DNA of 64,000 nt, taken from contig DCVT01000015.1 in assembly GCA_002328075.1 (NCBI GenBank), forward strand, positions 1 to 64,000. The letters are read 5' to 3'. This DNA comes from Anaerolineales bacterium UBA2181 (lineage in GTDB: Bacteria; Chloroflexota; Anaerolineae; Promineifilales; UBA4811). This document shows, one piece after another, positions 51,301 to 59,081 of the stretch. Below the pieces are notes generated by a model, which ran no database searches, was not told the origin of the DNA, and saw only the letters and a program-made list of their open reading frames with translations. The stretch's first letter is position 1, and each line of letters begins with the position of its first letter. The translations under genes and the position numbers were made by a program.

Positions 51301-51782
51301 TTGGATCCTTGGAGGCCGACGCCGTGCCGGTTGACAATCAGGCTGCCTCCCAATTGACGGTGGTGGAACGGAGGGCCGACTTGAGGCTGTCCAAAGAAGA
51401 TAGCTCCGATCCTGCCCGGAGCCTGCAACCCCTCACCTATACTCTTGCTGTCTTGAACCAGGGCCCGCAGAGTGCAGCTGCCGTCCGTGTGACGGACACG
51501 CTGCCCAGCAGCGTGAATCTGCTGTCGTGGGTGACAAGCCAGGGTCAGTGTGAGCACGTAGCCGGCAGGGTGACGTGTGACTTGGGCACCCTGCCCAGCG
51601 GCCAAACTGCCGAGGCCCATCTGGTTGTCATCCCTACTGAGGCTGGGACGCTTTTCAACGCCGCTGTGGTCACGGCAGTGGAAACAGACCCGTACCCGGC
51701 CGACAATACCGCGAGCCAAGCTACCGTAGTGACCCACGTCTTGGGACAGCAACTCTGGTTGCCTATCGTGATCAAACCGTGA
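48303..51782 (+). CDS. Large secreted multidomain protein (beta-propeller-like, P-domain, two DUF11 repeats)
   Basis: A 1159-residue exported protein. An N-terminal helix (ILVGVTVLLVAGLFLL) is followed by a large beta-rich domain (about 110-560) with motifs such as NTEGDVGPDHYVQ-like PPDTEGDVGPDHYVQVIN, and RWGDYSSMHIDPADDCTFWF, found in many secreted bacterial proteins of unknown role. A fibronectin-like segment (PPNGSMGISSKPQLSW) leads to a proprotein-convertase P-domain (SWVGDLVFWLDGPSGT ... GPWTLVIEDVSSGNGGEL). Two DUF11 repeats end the protein (VSYTIGVVNHGPDQA; LTYTLAVLNQGPQSA), then the tail LWLPIVIKP. It is probably surface-attached, perhaps in adhesion; no protease domain is visible although P-domains often accompany one. 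Confidence 0.82.
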   Translation: MKSAVRILVGVTVLLVAGLFLLDTDSGGPRNSQRGIGAQPGDNLDGQDVSAFMVSEPVFPTTSRPVSELPIYEPEYLLDREINPRLTLDVNLEYQGGLPGGVDPLLAVQQGGSREPQDAGFVTPILNIAGQGYTGVNPPDTEGDVGPDHYVQVINSGGGGIFTIYNKSNGAIIAGPIAIDSLGSGACASGLGDGIVLYDQLANRWLLSEFAYSGNHLCVYISVTPDPTGSWYAFDFTTPSFPDYPKYAVWPDAYYVSTNESSGPAAYALNRGRMLQGLSATFQRFSVPRLYGFGFQALTPSDVDGPNPPPIGAPNYYVRHRDDEVHNPGSSNPNQDYLEIWQFHVDFNTPANSTFTGPTNVPIAEIDSDLCGLTSFYCFPQPGSNTTLDPLREVVMWRAVYRNFGTHQTLVGNLVTDVDGTNHGGVRWFELRQLSFGSWSLFQQGTYAPDAHHRWMGSIAMDGQGNMALGYSVSSSALHPSIRYVGRLATDPLGVMTHGEVILATGSAANSSNRWGDYSSMHIDPADDCTFWFTNMYSPSSHWATRIAAFKFSSCGTLDFALSVVPVERAVCAPDNAVFEVSVAPDPSFPDPVTLSVDGTPAETTLQFSANPVSVPGVSELTIGNTEGAAAGRYDLLIRGASPGAEHSSGVRMLLFSSPPVAVTLLQPPNGSMGISSKPQLSWAMDPTAYSYDLQIAADPDFATIIESVSGVRKDSYTVGVGLPAETLFYWRVRANNPCGAGEYSPTFSFRTMAVSCVTYSSSDVPQAIPFVGKMTSQLVVPVGGEIIDVNVVGLTGTHSWVGDLVFWLDGPSGTRAQLLNRICSSADAFDLNLDDEAPYGSVPCPPTGGGTYRPAATLSRYDGRNSIGPWTLVIEDVSSGNGGELAGWGLEICTRVPTEAADLVLNLNPLTGQVAAGDPVSYTIGVVNHGPDQATKTAVVHMVSSAVNLVSASPTQGVCQLGVGKVFCDLGTLLPDASVYVSMVVVPTQPGTVETVALVGSLEADAVPVDNQAASQLTVVERRADLRLSKEDSSDPARSLQPLTYTLAVLNQGPQSAAAVRVTDTLPSSVNLLSWVTSQGQCEHVAGRVTCDLGTLPSGQTAEAHLVVIPTEAGTLFNAAVVTAVETDPYPADNTASQATVVTHVLGQQLWLPIVIKP

Positions 51783-51886
51783 GATCGGTTAGCAGGCGCT
51801 TGGTCGTGCACACGGGGGGCAGGCGCTGCGCAGAAACGGCTAGGCGAAGCAATGAGATCAATGGCCGGCCGGCGTCATTCCGGCGG

Positions 51887-51928
51887 GCCGACCCTTCGGA
51901 CGCCTGGGTGGGCGTCCGAAGGGTCGGC
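51887..51928. repeat. 18-bp perfect inverted repeat between convergent genes
   Basis: GCCGACCCTTCGGACGCC and its exact complement flank the 6-base loop TGGGTG. The right arm's GGTCGGC (51922-51928) can instead pair with another GCCGACC at 51943-51949. There is no T-tract on either side. It may terminate both the secreted-protein gene and rpoD transcripts, or be a small mobile repeat. Confidence 0.8.
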
Positions 51929-51981
51929 GTTCGATCGCGGCGGCCGACCAAGCGCAGCTCTACAACCGAGCTTCAGACGAT

Positions 51982-53232
51982 CTAGGCGATGTATTGCCTC
52001 AGGTGGCCTGCCATGCCCGGGTGACGCAGCTTGCGCAACGCCTCTTTCTCCAATTGGCGTATCCTCTCCCGGGACAATCCAAACATCTCGCCCACTTCTT
52101 TCAAGGTGCGCGACTCGCCGTCCTGCAGCCCGTACCGCAAGCGCAGGATGCGCGCCTCGCGCGGCGGCAGCTGGTTCAAGATGTCACATAGGTTCTCAGA
52201 GAGCAGAATCTGCGCGACGTCCTCGTAGGGCGGTGGCGCGTCCTCATCCTCGATGAAATCTCCCAGCTCGGCATCCGAGTCATCTCCAACCGGTTTTTCG
52301 AGATGAATTGGTTGCCGGCTGGTGCGCAGCATCCACTGGACCCGTTCCGGAGTCATGTCCATCCGTTCAGCCAACTCTTCTACTTTGGGTTGCCGGCCCA
52401 GGTCCTGCTCCATCTCTTGGGCAAGCTGGTACAGCTTGCTGATTCGTCCTCCCAAATGGGCCGGAATACGGATTGTGCGGCCGTGATTGGCCAACGCTCG
52501 GGTGACCGCCTGACGGATCCACCATGTGGCATACGTGCTAAAGCGATTGCCACGCGTATGGTCGAATTTTTCTACCGCTTTGATCAGTCCGACGTTGCCT
52601 TCCTGGATCAGGTCAAGAAAAGGCAGGCCGCGACCACGGTATCTCTTGGCAACTGACACAACCAACCGGGTATTGGCGCGGATCAGATGTGCGCGCGCTG
52701 CTATGCCCAGCTCAAGTTGTTCGGCCAATTCTTGCCGGTTAGCCGACCCGCCATTGTTCTTCTTCAGCGAGGCAGCGGCCTCGGCCCCGGTTTCGATTCT
52801 CTTGGCGAGCGCGACCTCCTGCTCAGCTGAGAGAAGCGATTGCTGACCCATTTCTCGGAAGTAGAGCCCCACCGAATCGTCAATGGGCACCGTGCTCAAA
52901 TCAAAACTGGGCGCCGAGCTGAATAGGAGGTCCTCCTCGAACTCGCTGCACGGCGGTTTTGCCCGGTTCAGGACGGGCGTTCTGGCTGCACTTCGGCCAT
53001 TCTGCCGACGGGCTTTCCTGCGTCGCAACGCGAGCTGCGCTTCGGCTTCACTTTCAAAGATTGGTATGGGAGAGCCCCGAACAGCCAACTCGGCCAAAAG
53101 CGTTTCCCACAGAGTGAGGTCGTACTCGACCTCTGGGAAAATCTCGACAATCAGGTCATACGTCAGGTACCCCCGTTCACGGGCTTCGGCCGCGAGGGTT
53201 CGGATCATGTCATCTTCTTCGTAGGAGGTCAT
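51982..53232 (-). CDS. rpoD: Primary RNA polymerase sigma factor (RpoD/SigA)
   Basis: A 416-residue sigma-70 factor. The N-terminus has a short region-1.1-like segment; region 1.2 reads DSVGLYFREMGQQSLLSAEQE; region 2 holds KRYRGRGLPFLDLIQEGNVGL, KFDHTRGNRFSTYATWWIRQ; regions 3 and 4 end with LKEVGEMFGLSRERIRQLEK. Core region 2.4 and 4.2 residues match the TTGACA/TATAAT-type promoters seen across the window. Start is the ATG at 53232, with a TTG at 53235 possible; no Shine-Dalgarno sequence is evident. Confidence 0.96.
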   Translation of the reverse strand: MTSYEEDDMIRTLAAEARERGYLTYDLIVEIFPEVEYDLTLWETLLAELAVRGSPIPIFESEAEAQLALRRRKARRQNGRSAARTPVLNRAKPPCSEFEEDLLFSSAPSFDLSTVPIDDSVGLYFREMGQQSLLSAEQEVALAKRIETGAEAAASLKKNNGGSANRQELAEQLELGIAARAHLIRANTRLVVSVAKRYRGRGLPFLDLIQEGNVGLIKAVEKFDHTRGNRFSTYATWWIRQAVTRALANHGRTIRIPAHLGGRISKLYQLAQEMEQDLGRQPKVEELAERMDMTPERVQWMLRTSRQPIHLEKPVGDDSDAELGDFIEDEDAPPPYEDVAQILLSENLCDILNQLPPREARILRLRYGLQDGESRTLKEVGEMFGLSRERIRQLEKEALRKLRHPGMAGHLRQYIA

Positions 53233-53283
53233 CAAGCGTGGGTTGCCCTTTCGCGAAAAAGGATGGTCGAACCTCGGAAACCT

Positions 53284-53312
53284 ATTCTAGCACAATTAGC
53301 CGTTCAAATCAA
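53284..53312 (-). promoter_or_regulatory. rpoD promoter
   Basis: TTGATT (53307-53312) and TAGAAT (53284-53289) with a 17-base spacer on the minus strand. Confidence 0.65.
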
Positions 53313-53512
53313 GTAGTTTTGCCGGAATTTCTTAACATTCGTGGGCGGTTGCTCCGTCCAGTGGACCGTGGCACCGGCATTCTCCTGACAGCACAGCAGA
53401 TGCGCTAGGTGACAAGCAAGCTCACGCCAAGCGTTCGCGCGCGAGTCAGCGACATGCCGGTTAACGCAATCACCGTGATAGCCCAAAAGAGCCCCTCTTG
53501 ATGGCCCGGGTC

Positions 53513-53541
53513 TTGACTTTATAGCAGGAACGTGCCATATT
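53513..53541 (+). promoter_or_regulatory. Promoter of the sensor kinase gene
   Basis: TTGACT (53513-53518) and CATATT (53536-53541) with a 17-base spacer. Transcription would begin about 53548, only a few bases before the Shine-Dalgarno sequence, so the leader is almost absent. Confidence 0.65.
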
Positions 53542-53554
53542 TAGGGCCGGAGTC

Positions 53555-54964
53555 ATGGAAAACAAGGTGAGCGTCTGGAAGTGGAGTGTTTGGCTCGTGG
53601 GTGCCACCGGACTGGCGGTGCTGACCGTCTCTGCTGACGGGTTGTGGCCGCGGGGCCTGGCGGCGGCCGGGTTGCTGCTGTTGAGCCTGGCGATTCTTCA
53701 CCGCTGGCGTCGCTCAGAGGCGGAACGCAACCGTATCATGAGCGCGGCCGCGTCAGTCGATCGGGAGCTAGATGATGCGAGGCTCAGGTTGGAGGCTGCG
53801 TATCAGGTCGCTGCAGCCCTTGGCGAAGCAGTCGAGCTACCGCAAACGTTGGGCAGGTCGCTCGAGCAGGTGGTGCGGGCGCTGGGCCTGGACGGAGGTC
53901 AGATTCTGCTTTCCGAAGAGAATCAGGATCGCGCTATGCGACTGGCACAGGTATTTGGACCCAGTGACCATTTCGGTGACGGTCAACACGTTGTCGAATG
54001 GGGGGATTGCATCTGCGGACGGGCGGCGGCGTCAGGTGCCCCGGTTATCGTGGAAGATCTCTCGCTGGAGCCAGGGGTCGCGGCAAGACCATGCCCGGCG
54101 GGTGGTTTTCCCTCCATTGCCAGCGTCCCTCTGCGGACCAGCCGTCGGACTCTGGGGGTGCTGGCAGTACGGAGTTGTGATCCCCACCATTTTGCGCTTC
54201 ATGATGTGCAATGGCTTACCACGGTGGCCAGTCTTCTTGCAGCAGCGATCGAGAACGCGTACGTGCGCACGGAAATGCAGCACCGCATTGGCGAGTTGAC
54301 CGACCAGGTTCGGCAATTGGCCATTATCGAGGAACGCGAGCGTATTGGGCGCGAGATGCACGATGGCCTAGCGCAGACCTTGGGCCTCCTGAATCTCCAG
54401 ATCGAGCACGTCAAAGGATCAGTGCTCTCTCATGATTGGCAAGCTGTCGACCGCGAGTTGCAGTTGCTGGACGACTATCTGGGGACTGCCTATGTGGACG
54501 TCAGGGAGGCTCTGGGCAGCCTGCGGAACGCCAATCCGGAGGGGCCCAGATTTGTCTCGGCGCTAGAGGATCGTCTGCGTGACTTTGAACGGAGGCATGC
54601 AATCCAGACGACGTTGGTGGTGAAGAACGGAGTGCAGCCCATCTGCTTTTCGCCTCTGGTGGAGGTAGCCTTGACTCGCGTGATTCAGGAGGCGCTCACC
54701 AACGTACGGCGGCACGCCCAAGCCAGCCGCGTGGAGGTCAAGGTCGCGCGGGAGGGCAGCAATTGCGAGATAGCAGTGTTGGACGATGGGGTGGGGTTCG
54801 ATCAGCACCAGGTACCCGTCGGCAGCGCCGAGAGGCTAGGTCTGAAGACCATGCGGGAACGGGTGGAAGAGCTGGGTGGGCGTTTCTCCATTATCAGCCG
54901 TCCTGGTGAAGGCACCCGGGTAACCATAGAGGTCGCGTGTTCCGGCTGCTGTTCATCGCCATGA
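53555..54964 (+). CDS. GAF-domain sensor histidine kinase (DegS/NarX-like)
   Basis: A 469-residue kinase. Two N-terminal transmembrane helices leave almost no external loop. A GAF domain (about 85-230) contains WGDCICGRAA and, 24 residues on, PCPAGGFPSIASVPL; three Cys in this spacing recur in GAF kinases and might bind a metal cluster or sense redox. The HisKA_3 box is ERERIGREMHDGLAQTLG (phospho-His) and the HATPase_c has EALTNVRRHAQA and DDGVGF, GLKTMRERVEELGG. The next gene is its likely response regulator. Its position before Wood-Ljungdahl genes suggests, but does not prove, control of them. Confidence 0.92.
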   Translation: MENKVSVWKWSVWLVGATGLAVLTVSADGLWPRGLAAAGLLLLSLAILHRWRRSEAERNRIMSAAASVDRELDDARLRLEAAYQVAAALGEAVELPQTLGRSLEQVVRALGLDGGQILLSEENQDRAMRLAQVFGPSDHFGDGQHVVEWGDCICGRAAASGAPVIVEDLSLEPGVAARPCPAGGFPSIASVPLRTSRRTLGVLAVRSCDPHHFALHDVQWLTTVASLLAAAIENAYVRTEMQHRIGELTDQVRQLAIIEERERIGREMHDGLAQTLGLLNLQIEHVKGSVLSHDWQAVDRELQLLDDYLGTAYVDVREALGSLRNANPEGPRFVSALEDRLRDFERRHAIQTTLVVKNGVQPICFSPLVEVALTRVIQEALTNVRRHAQASRVEVKVAREGSNCEIAVLDDGVGFDQHQVPVGSAERLGLKTMRERVEELGGRFSIISRPGEGTRVTIEVACSGCCSSP

Positions 54965-54988
54965 CGAACGGCGTGGAAAGAGGTGTTC

Positions 54989-55642
54989 ATGGATCGATTG
55001 CGGATACTGCTGGTAGATGACCATGATCTGTTCAGAAAGGGGATCGCCAGGCTCATAGACTCACAACCGGACTTTCGCGTGGTTGGCGAAGGTCGCGACG
55101 GTCGCGAGGCGCTGGATCGGGCAAGGCAATTGCTGCCTGATGTGGTCCTCATGGACATCGAAATGCCGCGCTGGAACGGCACCGAGGCGACGCGGCGGAT
55201 CAAGGCCGAGCTTCCGGATGTTCACGTGGTGATGTTGACGGTTTCGGACGATGACGAGGATCTGTTTGCCTCCATCCGGGCCGGTGCGGCCGGGTATCTG
55301 CTCAAGAGCGTCAAGCCGGAGGAGCTTTTCCGGCGACTGCGCGGCGTGCGGGCGGGTGAAGCAGCCATCTCCCCGCTCCTCGCTGCCAAGATCCTCAGCG
55401 AGTTCTCCAAATTGGACCAGACTCCACCTGCGCCTCGGAGCGTCGAGGGGCTTAGCAATCGAGAAACCGAGGTGCTCGGATTGGTGGCCAGGGGGCTGAC
55501 CAACCGCGAGATCGGCGAGCAACTTCATATTGCCGAGAACACGGTCAAGAACCATCTGCGCAACATCTTGGACAAACTGCACCTGAGTAACCGGGCGCAG
55601 GCGGCCGCGTTCGCCGTTCGCCACGGCGTTACCCAGGGGTAA
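54989..55642 (+). CDS. NarL/FixJ-family response regulator
   Basis: A 217-residue DNA-binding regulator. The receiver has LLVDDHDLFRKG (acidic pair), the phospho-acceptor Asp in VLMDIEMP, Thr in MLTVSDDD and Lys in GYLLKSVKP. The LuxR-type helix-turn-helix is LSNRETEVLGLVARGLTNRE, then ENTVKNHLRNIL. It is adjacent to the kinase (24 bases). An AAAGAGG site supports the ATG at 54989; a GTG at 54983 is possible. It probably controls nearby genes, including the Wood-Ljungdahl unit. Confidence 0.93.
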   Translation: MDRLRILLVDDHDLFRKGIARLIDSQPDFRVVGEGRDGREALDRARQLLPDVVLMDIEMPRWNGTEATRRIKAELPDVHVVMLTVSDDDEDLFASIRAGAAGYLLKSVKPEELFRRLRGVRAGEAAISPLLAAKILSEFSKLDQTPPAPRSVEGLSNRETEVLGLVARGLTNREIGEQLHIAENTVKNHLRNILDKLHLSNRAQAAAFAVRHGVTQG

Positions 55643-55796
55643 CGACCGAAACCGCGGACGCCTCTCCGATTGGGAACTGCCACCGCCCCCCTGACCGGCC
55701 GTCGCCGTTCGCCGACGGAATCGGGCGGGTGCTACATCAGCCCATCAATAGCCCATTCCGACTATCAACCGATGGCCTAACCGTCAAAACGGACCA

Positions 55797-55824
55797 TGGA
55801 CGCCGGATTTGACGTCTGTATAAT
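55797..55824 (+). promoter_or_regulatory. Promoter of the receiver-DUF166 gene
   Basis: TGGACG (55797-55802) and a perfect TATAAT (55819-55824) with a 16-base spacer. It is the nearest clear promoter upstream of fhs, so it may serve the whole Wood-Ljungdahl unit. Confidence 0.6.
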
Positions 55825-55835
55825 GCAACAGAGGA

Positions 55836-57044
55836 GTGTATCCGTGTGCCGGATACCCGAGTGGGTTTCGCGTTGTGGCAACGGACAAGGGCAACTTGCA
55901 CGCGATTCGCATCTATATCATCGCCAGCCACCCTCTCTTCGCCCAGGGTGTGTCGAGCTTGCTCGAGTCTCAACCGGACATCCAGGTTGTTGGTTTGGGT
56001 GAACCTGGCACTGACACGCTGCAGCGAATCATCGATCGAAAACCAGATGTTGTGATTGTGGACTCGGAACAGAGTGCCCGGGGTCAGATCGCCGACGTGC
56101 TCTTTAGCCAGATACCTGGCCTCAAATTGGTAGGGCTCTCGTTGGAAGAGGACAACATCACCGTCTCGTATCTGCAGCAGAAAACGGGCGCTGCGGTGGA
56201 GGATTTGGTGGCGGCCGTTCGTACACTGCCAACCACTTGGTTGCCGCTGCAGCGTCAGATGCGGATTCTGGCCGCTACACAGGGGGGGTTTGGCCAGCGG
56301 GTGCTGGAGAACATCCGCCAGCATGCGCCATCGCATTGGGTCATCTCGGTCTGGCGTTCTCCGCCGCTCATGCCGGCAGAACCCGATAGTCTGCTACGGT
56401 TGCTTCCCAGGAGATTGCCTGCGGCGGATCTGGTGTTAGGGTTGGGTGAGAGCCCCCAGATGGCGCACCTGCTGCCAGAGATGGTTGCTCGAAGCGGCGC
56501 CCGCGCGATGATAGCCCCAGTGGAAAGCAATCGGTGGATGCCGCTGGAGGTAGTGGAGAACCTCAAATGCGCCATGCATGAGATGAACGTGGCGGCCGTC
56601 TTTCCCAAACCGTTTTGTAGCCTGACAATGCGGACCTACAGCGAGGCCGGCCTGCGCACCACGTACCAGGATGCGCACGTTGCCGAATTTGCTCGCTATT
56701 TCGGCCGGCCCGAATTGCGCATCCTTTTTGACGATGCACGGCGTATTACTCGTTGTGAGATTCGACGGGACTCGGCCTGTGGTTTGGGCCACCTGTTGTC
56801 TGAGCGGCTTGTGGGCTGCACCATCGATGGTGCGGAACGTTTGGCGGTGGATGCTCTGGCTGAGCACCACTGTCCCGACGGTCGAACCGTGGACCCAGAG
56901 TACGGTACCACGCTGCTCAAAGTTGCCGACCTAATAGTGAGGGAGGCGGTTCGGCGCGAGGTTGAGCCGTTTTTCCTGCAGCCAGAGTCCCAGCCTGTGG
57001 AGAATGAGGTCAATCGGCGTGCAGTCCCGATCCCAATCCCGTGA
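55836..57044 (+). CDS. Degenerate receiver domain fused to DUF166
   Basis: A protein of up to 402 residues. Residues about 25-128 are a NarL-type receiver (IRIYIIASHPLFAQGVSSLL), but the Mg-binding acidic pair is replaced by Ala-Ser; an Asp76 remains at the phospho-acceptor position (VVIVDSE). In place of the LuxR HTH, residues about 143-385 match the DUF166 family: ATQGGFGQRVLENIRQ, IAPVESNRW, FPKPFCSL (Cys261), DSACGLG (Cys315) and HHC (344-346). I know DUF166 mainly from methanogens and other anaerobes; its function is unknown. The start is uncertain: GTG 55836, GTG 55875 or TTG 55896 are in frame. It directly precedes fhs. Confidence 0.74.
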   Translation: MYPCAGYPSGFRVVATDKGNLHAIRIYIIASHPLFAQGVSSLLESQPDIQVVGLGEPGTDTLQRIIDRKPDVVIVDSEQSARGQIADVLFSQIPGLKLVGLSLEEDNITVSYLQQKTGAAVEDLVAAVRTLPTTWLPLQRQMRILAATQGGFGQRVLENIRQHAPSHWVISVWRSPPLMPAEPDSLLRLLPRRLPAADLVLGLGESPQMAHLLPEMVARSGARAMIAPVESNRWMPLEVVENLKCAMHEMNVAAVFPKPFCSLTMRTYSEAGLRTTYQDAHVAEFARYFGRPELRILFDDARRITRCEIRRDSACGLGHLLSERLVGCTIDGAERLAVDALAEHHCPDGRTVDPEYGTTLLKVADLIVREAVRREVEPFFLQPESQPVENEVNRRAVPIPIP

Positions 57045-57125
57045 GAGTGTGAGGTGCTTTCCGCTCAGCCAGAGCGGTCGCGAAGAGTTCAGCCAGTTAT
57101 TGAACAGCAAGGAGAATGGAGAACA

Positions 57126-58988
57126 ATGATTGTTGAAAAGGTAAGGCCTGTGCCATCGGATATTGATATCGCGCAAGCTGCCAAGCTTCACCCCATCATC
57201 GAGATCGCCAAGTCGATAGGCCTGACCGAGGACGATCTGGATTTCTATGGCAAATACAAGGCCAAGATCCACCTGGACGTCTTGAAGAGGTTCGCCGATC
57301 GGCCGCAAGGCAAATACATCGATGTGACTGCCATCACGCCCACGCCGTTGGGTGAGGGCAAGACGGTCACCACCATCGGCCTGAGTCAGGGCCTTCACTA
57401 CATTGGCAAGAGGGTGATGACGGTCATCCGCCAGCCGTCACAGGGACCTACCTTTGGTATCAAGGGTGGCGCGGCGGGCGGCGGGTATGCTCAATTGGTA
57501 CCGATGGAGGACTTTAACCTCCACCTGACGGGCGATATTCATGCCGTCGGAGCGGCACACAATCTGTTGGCAGCGGCGGTGGACAACCGCCTGTCAAAGG
57601 AAGCTCAATTCAGCGCGGCGTTCCTTGCCAAGGCCATTTGTCCTGACGACGAGTACACGGATTCCATGCGGAAGCGGTTGACGAAACTGGGTATCCAATC
57701 CGAGCGGCCTTCCGATCTTACGCCGGAGGACCGCGAGCGGATGTTCCGCCTGGACATCGACCCCTACTCGATCCAATGGCGGCGGGTGGTGGACGTGTCC
57801 GACGCATCGCTGCGGAACATCGTGTTAGGTTTGGGCGCCTCCAATGACGGCCGGCCGCGTCAATCTGGCTATGATATCACCGTGTCTTCGGAGATCATGG
57901 CTGCGCTGGCGCTGTGTACCGACCTGGCGGACCTCCGCGAGAGAATGGGCAGCATCATTATCGGCACCAACAAGAAACGCGAACCTGTCACCGCAGAAGA
58001 CCTCAACGTCGCCGGCGCCATGACGGTTCTGCTCAAGGAGGCCATCATGCCTAACCTGATGCAGACCTTGTCGGGAAGCCCGGCGATGGTCCATTGTGGC
58101 CCGTTCGCCAACATCGCCCAAGGCAACAGCTCGATCATCGCCGACCGGATCGCCCTGCGCCTGGCCGACTATGTGGTCACCGAATCTGGTTTTGGCGCCG
58201 ACTGCGGCATGGAAAAGTTCATGAACATCAAGTGCCGCTACAGTGGGCTAGTCCCCAACTGCGTGGTTCTGGTCTGCACCGTGCGGGCGCTCAAGATGCA
58301 CGGCGGCGGCCCCAAGGTGGTCGCAGGCAAACCGCTGGACAAAGCCTACACGCAGGAGAACCTGCCATTGCTGGAAAAGGGGTTGCCCAACCTGTTGCAG
58401 CACATTGAGAACGCGCTCAAGTTTGGAGTTCCGGTCGTGGTGGCCATCAACCGATTCAAGGATGACACCGACGCCGAGATCGAGCTGATCCGCACGCGAG
58501 CCCAGGAGACCGGCGCTGAGGATGCGGTGATGCACACCGTGTGGGCGGATGGCGACGAGGGCGGCGCCGACCTGGCGCGTGCGGTGGTGGCAGCTTGCGA
58601 AAAGCCGACGTCTTTCCGCTTCCTGTATCCGGATGAAGCCTCGATCAAGGAAAAGATCGAGACCGTGGCCCGCGAGATCTACCGGGCCGAAGGCGTGGAC
58701 TATACGCCGGAAGCCGAGGCCAAGATCAAGCTGTTTACGGACATGGGCCTGAGCCACCTGCCGCTGTGCATGGCCAAGACGCACCTGTCGTTTACTCACG
58801 ATGCAGCCATCAAAGGTGCGCCGCGCAACTGGCGCATTCCGATCACAGATGTCCGGGCCAGCGTGGGGGCCGGGTTCCTTTACCCGTTGTGCGGCACTAT
58901 GCGCACGATGCCCGGCCTGCCCTCCCGACCGGCCTTCACAGACGTCGAGGTGGACCTGGAGACAGGCCGCGTCCGAGGGTTGTTCTAA
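57126..58988 (+). CDS. fhs: Formate-tetrahydrofolate ligase
   Basis: A 620-residue enzyme that makes 10-formyl-THF from formate, THF and ATP, the first folate step of the methyl branch of the Wood-Ljungdahl pathway. The P-loop is TPTPLGEGKTVTT; RQPSQGPTFGIKGGAAGGGY, EDFNLHLTGDIHA and VTESGFGADCGMEKFMNIKC are diagnostic. It is longer than the clostridial enzyme (about 557-560) and near the length of the synthetase part of eukaryotic C1-THF synthase. The ATG is preceded by GGAG. It lies 81 bases after the receiver-DUF166 gene and 93 before the ferritin-like gene. Confidence 0.96.
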   Translation: MIVEKVRPVPSDIDIAQAAKLHPIIEIAKSIGLTEDDLDFYGKYKAKIHLDVLKRFADRPQGKYIDVTAITPTPLGEGKTVTTIGLSQGLHYIGKRVMTVIRQPSQGPTFGIKGGAAGGGYAQLVPMEDFNLHLTGDIHAVGAAHNLLAAAVDNRLSKEAQFSAAFLAKAICPDDEYTDSMRKRLTKLGIQSERPSDLTPEDRERMFRLDIDPYSIQWRRVVDVSDASLRNIVLGLGASNDGRPRQSGYDITVSSEIMAALALCTDLADLRERMGSIIIGTNKKREPVTAEDLNVAGAMTVLLKEAIMPNLMQTLSGSPAMVHCGPFANIAQGNSSIIADRIALRLADYVVTESGFGADCGMEKFMNIKCRYSGLVPNCVVLVCTVRALKMHGGGPKVVAGKPLDKAYTQENLPLLEKGLPNLLQHIENALKFGVPVVVAINRFKDDTDAEIELIRTRAQETGAEDAVMHTVWADGDEGGADLARAVVAACEKPTSFRFLYPDEASIKEKIETVAREIYRAEGVDYTPEAEAKIKLFTDMGLSHLPLCMAKTHLSFTHDAAIKGAPRNWRIPITDVRASVGAGFLYPLCGTMRTMPGLPSRPAFTDVEVDLETGRVRGLF

Positions 58989-59010
58989 GAGATCAGGCGT
59001 ATTTTCTGCT

Positions 59011-59038
59011 GGGCAGCAGCCCGTCGGGGCTGCTGCCC
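59011..59038 (+). repeat. 12-bp perfect stem-loop between fhs and the ferritin-like gene
   Basis: GGGCAGCAGCCC and GGGCTGCTGCCC flank the loop GTCG. There is no T-tract, so it is more likely an mRNA stability, processing or attenuation element than a strong terminator. Confidence 0.82.
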
Positions 59039-59081
59039 GCCCGATGTGTTGCGGTTCAGGAGGCTTATCAAAGGAGCGACA

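Larger units (their letters stand above)
53233..53554. other. Divergent intergenic region between rpoD and the sensor kinase
   Basis: About 320 bases. It contains the rpoD promoter (53284-53312, -) and the kinase promoter (53513-53541, +). Nothing else recognisable; a GTTCAAATC string at 53302 looks like a tRNA T-loop but belongs to the rpoD -35 region. Confidence 0.5.

Noticed and set aside
51921..51950. GTTCGATC within a 7-bp stem, resembling a tRNA T-arm
   Set aside because: No other tRNA arms; it is part of the hairpin region between two gene ends.
53290..53330. GTTCAAATC, a tRNA T-loop-like string
   Set aside because: No acceptor or anticodon stem around it, and it forms part of the rpoD promoter.
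55737..56336. 199-codon minus frame opposite the receiver-DUF166 gene
   Set aside because: The + frame matches two domain families; this one does not.
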